Source: Pseudomonas sp. VD-NE ins (GTDB lineage: Bacteria > Pseudomonadota > Gammaproteobacteria > Pseudomonadales > Pseudomonadaceae). From it: DNA of 64,000 nucleotides. This document shows positions 59,751 through 64,000 of the stretch, piece after piece; position 1 is the first letter of the stretch, and every line of letters begins with the position of its first letter. A model generated the notes under the pieces. It had not been told where the DNA came from and searched no databases. It worked only from the letters and a program-made list of their open reading frames with translations. A program made the translations under genes and the position numbers. Where the stretch lies: assembly GCF_031882575.1 (NCBI RefSeq), contig NZ_CP134772.1:5677001-5741000 (forward strand). Direction: 5' to 3'.

Positions 59751-60989
59751 ATGCCCAGCCAAGAGCCCCTGCTGTTACGTCATCACCGTCCGTTTCTCGC
59801 TTTCTGGTTCGCGCGGATCTTTACCGCCAGCGGTTTTCAGATGCTCACCGTGGCGATTGGCTGGAACCTCTACCAATTGACCGGCAACGTCCTCGATCTG
59901 GGCCTGGTCGGACTGGTCGAATTCGCTCCGCGCGTGCTGTTCATGTTGCACACCGGGCATGTCGCCGACCGCTATGACCGACGTAAAGTCGCGGCGATCT
60001 GTCAGTCGTTGCAGGCATTGATCGCCTTGGCGCTGGCCATCGGCAGCGCCACCGATCACGTCACCCGCGAGATGATCTTCATCCTCGCCTTCCTGCTCGG
60101 CGCGGCGCGCTCGTTCGAGATGCCGACCACGCAGGCACTGCTGCCGAGCATCGTGCCCAGCGCGCTATTCCCTCGGGCAGTGGCGGCGGCGCAATCGGCG
60201 CAGCAATCAGCCACCATCGTCGCCCCGGCGCTGGGCGGTTTGCTCTATGCATTCGGCAGCGTCTGGGTCTATGGCCCGACCGTGCTGCTTTACGTCATTG
60301 CCTGCACCTTGATGCTCAACCTGCCCGCGCGACAGACGCCGTTGAACAAAGGCAAAGCCACGCTGGATTCATTGCTGGCGGGGATTCGTTTCATTCGCAG
60401 CCGCCCGGACATTCTCGGGGCGATCTCGCTGGACCTGTTTGCGGTGTTGCTCGGCGGCGCCACGGCGCTGCTGCCGGTGTTTGCCAAAGACATTCTGCTG
60501 ACCGGGCCGTGGGGCCTCGGCCTGCTACGTTCGGCACCGGCGGTCGGCGCACTGGGGATGTCGCTGTTCCTTGCGCGATTTGCCGTGGAGCGCAATGTCG
60601 GTCGGGTGATGTTCACCGCGGTCGGCATCTTCGGCGTCGCCACCATTGCTTTCGGCCTGTCGACCTCGTTCTGGTTCTCGCTGGCAGTGCTGGTGGTACT
60701 CGGCGCGGCGGACATGATCAGCATGGTCATCCGCGCCTCCTTCGTACAACTGGAAACCCCCGACGAAATGCGCGGCCGGGTCAGCGCGGTGAACGGGCTG
60801 TTTATCGGCGCTTCCAATCAGTTGGGCGAATTCGAATCCGGCGTCACCGCCCACTGGTTCGGCACGGTGCCGGCGGTGGTCATGGGCGGGATCGGTACCC
60901 TGGTAGTGACGGGGACGTGGATCAAGTTGTTTCCGACGCTGGCTAACCGCGATCGGATGCATGTGCCGGTGGAAGAGGTGAAGGTCTGA
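59751..60989 (+). CDS. MFS transporter, EntS-like (MFS_3)
   Basis: This 412-residue inner-membrane exporter has about 12 hydrophobic segments. The loop motif between helices 2 and 3 reads G-H-V-A-D-R-Y-D-R-R-K, as in the MFS_3 (EntS-like) group. Substrate is unknown; members export siderophores or drugs. ATG 59751 fits the first predicted helix; in-frame codons back to 59583 lack support. It is divergent from cydA. Confidence 0.82.
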   Translation: MPSQEPLLLRHHRPFLAFWFARIFTASGFQMLTVAIGWNLYQLTGNVLDLGLVGLVEFAPRVLFMLHTGHVADRYDRRKVAAICQSLQALIALALAIGSATDHVTREMIFILAFLLGAARSFEMPTTQALLPSIVPSALFPRAVAAAQSAQQSATIVAPALGGLLYAFGSVWVYGPTVLLYVIACTLMLNLPARQTPLNKGKATLDSLLAGIRFIRSRPDILGAISLDLFAVLLGGATALLPVFAKDILLTGPWGLGLLRSAPAVGALGMSLFLARFAVERNVGRVMFTAVGIFGVATIAFGLSTSFWFSLAVLVVLGAADMISMVIRASFVQLETPDEMRGRVSAVNGLFIGASNQLGEFESGVTAHWFGTVPAVVMGGIGTLVVTGTWIKLFPTLANRDRMHVPVEEVKV

Positions 60990-61020
60990 CAACCTCCAAA
61001 GCACAAAATAACTAAAAAGG

Positions 61021-61040
61021 TGCGGTACATAGTTACCGCA
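61021..61040. promoter_or_regulatory. Inverted repeat upstream of higBA, distal site
   Basis: TGCGGTA and TACCGCA arms flank six bases. It lies just before a second, longer inverted repeat. Confidence 0.45.
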
Positions 61041-61041
61041 G

Positions 61042-61068
61042 CGAGTGTAATGTATCGCCTTACACTCG
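61042..61068. promoter_or_regulatory. Inverted repeat, probable HigA operator
   Basis: CGAGTGTAA-N9-TTACACTCG has perfect 9-base arms and ends five bases before the higB ATG. Placement and symmetry fit autorepression of a toxin-antitoxin operon by HigA. Confidence 0.6.
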
Positions 61069-61073
61069 AGCCC

Positions 61074-61402
61074 ATGATCAAATCCTTTCAGCACAAAGGC
61101 CTTCGCGGCTTCTATGAAACAGGTTCGACTCGCGGAATCGTGCCGACCACGCAAAACGGCTGTCGCGCATGCTGCAGTTCATGGATCGCGCTACGCTTCC
61201 CGCAGATCTGGACCTTCCGGGTTGGCGCCTGCATCGATTGAAAGGTGAACTGACGGAGTACTGGTCGCTGAGCGTTTCAGGCAACTGGCGAGTGATCTTT
61301 CGTTTTGTCGGTTCGGACATCGAACTGGTCGACTATCTGGACTACCAAGAGGCAGATTCATGCCCATGCACAACCCGCCACACCCCGGTGAAACACTGCT
61401 GA
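61074..61402 (+). pseudogene. higB: HigB-type RelE-family toxin, frameshifted
   Basis: HigB is a ribosome-dependent mRNA interferase. Reading starts M-I-K-S-F-Q-H-K-G-L-R-G-F-Y-E-T, but the frame breaks near base 61147 and the remaining family sequence (M-L-Q-F-M-D-R-A, W-R-L-H-R-L-K-G, W-R-V-I-F-R-F, V-D-Y-L-D-Y) continues in another frame to 61402. Adding one C in the C-C run at 61147-61148 would give P-T-H-A-K-R-L-S-R-M-L-Q, the family sequence. A one-base deletion, or a sequencing error, is the simplest explanation. The C-terminus also runs about 20 residues past the usual end and overlaps higA by 43 bases. Confidence 0.75.
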
Positions 61403-61647
61403 TGGATGTTTTGCCCGAGCTTGGCATCAGCGTGACCGAATTGGCCCGACACTTGGGCTTCGCACGCCCGCATCTTTCACGTGTATTACACGGACATGCG
61501 CCAATCAGCCCGGACCTGGCTGTACGTCTTGAGCGTGCTGGCATTGGCAAGGCGCGCGTGTGGCTAGGCGTACAAACCGACTATGATCTGTGGCAAGCGG
61601 AGCATCGGGAGCAACCGGTTATCGAACCAATTGCCGCCCACGCCTGA
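61360..61647 (+). CDS. higA: HigA antitoxin, HTH (XRE family)
   Basis: This 95-residue DNA-binding antitoxin starts M-P-M-H-N-P-P-H-P-G-E, the typical HigA N-terminus. It has an HTH core (V-T-E-L-A-R-H-L-G-F-A-R-P-H-L-S-R-V-L, about 25-43) and conserved D-L-A-V-R-L-E. It is intact although the toxin frame upstream is broken. A second ATG two codons on is possible. It likely represses its own promoter through the palindrome at 61042-61068. Confidence 0.92.
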   Translation: MPMHNPPHPGETLLMDVLPELGISVTELARHLGFARPHLSRVLHGHAPISPDLAVRLERAGIGKARVWLGVQTDYDLWQAEHREQPVIEPIAAHA

Positions 61648-61659
61648 CACCGCCAGCCA

Positions 61660-62205
61660 CTACAACTCCCCCGCCACTTTCCCCCGCAAGGCCTTGCCGC
61701 CGAGTTGCTCGACCAGCGTCAAGGCAAACTCCAGCGCAGCGCTGGAGCCTTGCGCGGTGATGCAATTGCCGTCCACCAGCACCGGTTGATCAACAAACGT
61801 ACAGCCCGAGAGTTGATGGCTGGCGCCGGGCAAACAGGTCATGCGTCGTTGACGCAGCACACCAGCGGTTTGCAGGGCGACCGCAGGGGATTCGGCGATA
61901 GCGGCGAACAGGCGTCCGGCGCTGGCCTGATCCTTGAGCAGTTGTTGCAGAGGTTGGTGCGCGGCCAGATGTTGCGAACCAACAACACCGCCGGGCAGGA
62001 CGATCAGGTCAAAGGTTTGCGCCAGCACATCGACCAGCATGCCATCGGCAGTCAGGCGCGTGCCACGCGCGCAGGTCAGCATGCGCCGTCCTTCAATACT
62101 GGCGGCGACCACTTCGATGCCGGCCCTGCGCAACACGTCGATCAGGGTCACGCTTTGCAGATCATCGATGCCCTCGGCGAGGGTAATCAGGGCTCTAAAG
62201 GTCAT
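61660..62205 (-). CDS. DJ-1/PfpI family protein lacking the catalytic residues
   Basis: This 181-residue protein matches the DJ-1/YajL fold in order: L-A-E-G-I-D-D-L-Q, V-D-V-L, I-V-L-P-G-G, and A-Q-G-S-S-A-A-L-E-F-A. At the nucleophile elbow it reads A-A-I-A-E-S-P where DJ-1 has A-A-I-C-A-G-P, so the Cys is Ala104. The acid partner Glu18 of DJ-1 aligns to Gln17, and His126 aligns to Leu in M-T-C-L-P. It is therefore probably not a glyoxalase or deglycase. ATG 62205 was preferred over an upstream start because it gives the family N-terminus. Confidence 0.85.
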   Translation of the reverse strand: MTFRALITLAEGIDDLQSVTLIDVLRRAGIEVVAASIEGRRMLTCARGTRLTADGMLVDVLAQTFDLIVLPGGVVGSQHLAAHQPLQQLLKDQASAGRLFAAIAESPAVALQTAGVLRQRRMTCLPGASHQLSGCTFVDQPVLVDGNCITAQGSSAALEFALTLVEQLGGKALRGKVAGEL

Positions 62206-62271
62206 GGGCGCTATCCGGTGGGTGATACTTGAAGCGTAGTCAGCTTCACCCGGATCGCGCTGCATCAGCCG

Positions 62272-62721
62272 TTACTTGATGTAAAGCTGGGTCGACATCG
62301 TGTTGCGTGGCGCGTTGATCGAGGTGTTGCTGAAGGTAAAAGTGCCTTCCTGTTTGCCCGCCAGATCGAAGGTATACAGAGAACCGACGGTTTTATTACC
62401 GGGAGTGCATTCGGTCAGATTGCCGTTATCAAAGGCACACACCGGGGCACGGGTGCCGTTCACTTCGAATCCGTCCAGTGCGACCTGAGGCTGGCTCTTG
62501 CCGTAGCCGACTTCGAGCACGTAAACCTTGATATTCGGTCCGCCGTGATTGCATTGGGTCTGCGTCTGGCCATCGGCGATGTCTTCAAGACCACAGGCTG
62601 GCGATTGCACCTTGATCACCTTCACTTGCGTCAATGGTGGCGCCGATGCCGCCCAGGCTGTCGACATCCCGGCCATCAGTACGGCAATCAAACCCAAAAC
62701 CTTCATCCAGCACCTGCTCAT
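62272..62721 (-). CDS. Secreted DUF4879 / YolA-like protein
   Basis: This 149-residue protein has a signal peptide (hydrophobic V-L-G-L-I-A-V-L-M-A-G, cleavage near A-W-A). The mature part has V-Y-V-L-E-V-G-Y-G-K and ends N-A-P-R-N-T-M-S-T-Q-L-Y-I-K, matching the C-terminal pattern of DUF4879 and Bacillus YolA. Four cysteines could form two disulfides. An internal ATG at 62706 is an alternative start. Function unknown. It is co-directional with the DJ-1 gene but separated by 66 bases. Confidence 0.75.
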   Translation of the reverse strand: MSRCWMKVLGLIAVLMAGMSTAWAASAPPLTQVKVIKVQSPACGLEDIADGQTQTQCNHGGPNIKVYVLEVGYGKSQPQVALDGFEVNGTRAPVCAFDNGNLTECTPGNKTVGSLYTFDLAGKQEGTFTFSNTSINAPRNTMSTQLYIK

Positions 62722-62943
62722 GCGCTTCCCGCCCCGAAAAAATCAGCGCGCAGTATGGCGCAGTTGGCTTCAAGGCAAAACTTCGCCGACGATCGACACC
62801 AACAACCGCCATATTCCTCACGCTGCTGGTATGATGCGCGGCTTTTTCCGGCCCACCACAATTTTTCAGGCGCTTGCGACGGTCTGTGCTTTGCTGTTGA
62901 GGTCGATACATTCACGGCGCCACGCGCGCCACGGGGAGCAGAC

Positions 62944-64000
62944 ATGCTGGAAAGGCTGTTTCAACTCAAGGCACACAACACCAACGTGCGCACCGAGATT
63001 CTGGCGGGCATCACGACTTTCTTGGCCATGGCCTACATTCTGTTCGTCAACCCGAGCATTCTCGGCGAGACCGGCATGGACAAAGGCGCGGTGTTTGTCG
63101 CCACCTGTCTGGCGGCCGCCATCGGCTCGACAGTGATGGGTCTGATCGCCAACTACCCGATCGCCCTCGCCCCGGGCATGGGTCTGAACGCCTTCTTCAC
63201 CTACACCGTGGTGCTGCACATGGGCCACACCTGGCAAGTGGCACTGGGTGCAGTATTCATCTCGGCGGTGCTGTTCTTCCTGCTGTCGATCTTCCGCATC
63301 CGTGAATGGATCATCAACAGCATCCCGTTGCCGCTGCGCTCGGCGATTGCCGCCGGTATCGGCCTGTTCCTGGCGCTGATCGCCCTGCACAACGCCGGTA
63401 TCGTGGTCAGCAACCCGGCGACCATGGTCGGCCTCGGTGACCTGAAACAACCTGCGCCGATTCTCGCCACCCTCGGCTTCGCCCTGATCGTCGCCCTCGA
63501 AGCGCTGAAAGTGCGTGGCGCCGTGCTGATCGGCATTCTGGCGGTGACCATCGTCTCGATCGCCATGGGCTTCACCCCATTTGGCGGCGTGACTTCGATG
63601 CCGCCTTCGCTGGCCCCGACCTTCCTGCAACTGGACATCAAAGGCGCACTGGACATCGGTCTGGTCAGCGTGATTTTCGCTTTCCTGTTCGTCGACCTGT
63701 TCGACAACTCCGGCACCCTGATCGGCGTCGCCAAGCGCGCTGGCCTGATGGGCAAGGACGGCCAGATGCCGAAAATGGGTCGAGCACTGATCGCCGACAG
63801 CACCGCGGCCATGGCCGGTTCGTTGCTGGGTACTTCGACCACCACCAGTTACATCGAATCCGCAGCCGGCGTCAGTGCCGGCGGCCGTACCGGTCTGACG
63901 GCCATCGTTGTGGCGATTCTGTTCCTGCTGGCGCTGTTCTTTTCGCCACTGGCGGCCAGCGTTCCGGCTTTCGCCACCGCGCCGGCACTGCTGTTCGTCG
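62944..64000 (+). CDS. NCS2 family purine permease, AzgA type (3' end outside the window)
   Basis: This inner-membrane nucleobase importer runs off the end of the window with 352 residues visible. It starts M-L-E-R-L-F-Q-L-K-A-H-N-T-N-V-R-T-E with the AzgA-typical A-G-I-T-T-F-L-A-M-A-Y-I. Other marks are A-L-A-P-G-M-G-L-N-A-F-F, F-L-F-V-D-L-F-D-N-S-G-T-L and G-T-S-T-T-T-S-Y-I-E-S-A. GGGGAG before ATG 62944 supports the start. Adenine, guanine or hypoxanthine transport is the family activity. No purine riboswitch was seen upstream. Confidence 0.9.
   Translation, partial: MLERLFQLKAHNTNVRTEILAGITTFLAMAYILFVNPSILGETGMDKGAVFVATCLAAAIGSTVMGLIANYPIALAPGMGLNAFFTYTVVLHMGHTWQVALGAVFISAVLFFLLSIFRIREWIINSIPLPLRSAIAAGIGLFLALIALHNAGIVVSNPATMVGLGDLKQPAPILATLGFALIVALEALKVRGAVLIGILAVTIVSIAMGFTPFGGVTSMPPSLAPTFLQLDIKGALDIGLVSVIFAFLFVDLFDNSGTLIGVAKRAGLMGKDGQMPKMGRALIADSTAAMAGSLLGTSTTTSYIESAAGVSAGGRTGLTAIVVAILFLLALFFSPLAASVPAFATAPALLFV

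Noticed and set aside
62722..62943. Purine riboswitch before the AzgA-type permease
   Set aside because: No paired P1-P2-P3 pattern or conserved purine riboswitch core was visible.

Overview
The window is a chromosomal segment of a fluorescent Pseudomonas, most likely P. fluorescens group. Gene content and order follow the region that runs from pilR to fprB in P. aeruginosa PAO1. The intergenic spaces carry the REP-type palindromes typical of this group. Most of the window is core genome; accessory or atypical spots are small. I saw no rRNA, tRNA, CRISPR, transposase or prophage.

Layout. 1-8138: the end of pilR, thiO, and the type IV minor-pilin block (fimU-pilV-pilW-pilX-pilY1-pilE on the minus strand, fimT divergent on the plus strand). 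8110-16156: ispH, fkpB, lspA, ileS, ribF, murJ and rpsT. 16340-21779: creA, proB, obg, rpmA, rplU, ispB, yjdM. 21985-29147: a small gene behind a Fur-like box, fklB, three genes of unknown function, a putative lipoprotein and a Lon-like protease. 29425-36227: a DUF3015/DUF4105 envelope pair, a small lipoprotein, a GreA/B-like factor, gdhA and ettA. 36513-41825: the PAS-GGDEF-EAL protein MorA and glyA. 42159-44988: a dicarboxylate-type symporter with two GntR/FCD regulators. 45112-50548: a CobW GTPase, ybdD and cstA, a PilZ protein and radA. 50592-54253: an ankyrin protein, periplasmic catalase katB, mscL and fprB. 54569-56584: a LuxR-type quorum-sensing solo of low GC, then rlmG. 56657-60989: cyanide-insensitive bd oxidase (two subunits plus a 55-residue DUF2474 protein) and a divergent MFS exporter. 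61074-64000: a frameshifted HigB toxin with intact HigA, a DJ-1 family protein lacking its catalytic residues, a YolA/DUF4879-like secreted protein, and the start of a purine permease.

How the genes work together. The pilus genes encode the priming complex and tip adhesin of the type IV pilus. The ileS-lspA-fkpB-ispH run is a tight housekeeping operon. KatB and the adjacent ankyrin protein are probably an oxidative-stress unit with FprB nearby. MorA and the PilZ protein are two c-di-GMP components. CstA, YbdD and the CobW GTPase match the E. coli yjiY-yjiX-yjiA arrangement.

Best leads. These are a DJ-1 homologue in which the expected Glu, Cys and His are all replaced; a LuxR solo of foreign composition flanked by palindromes; a one-base-deleted HigB next to an intact antitoxin and operator; two GGTNNNACC sites ahead of the symporter; a perfect ANR/FNR box before the bd oxidase; and a DUF4105 protein that looks like a papain-like domain fused to an outer-membrane barrel. 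All assignments come from reading the sequence. No database search was run.
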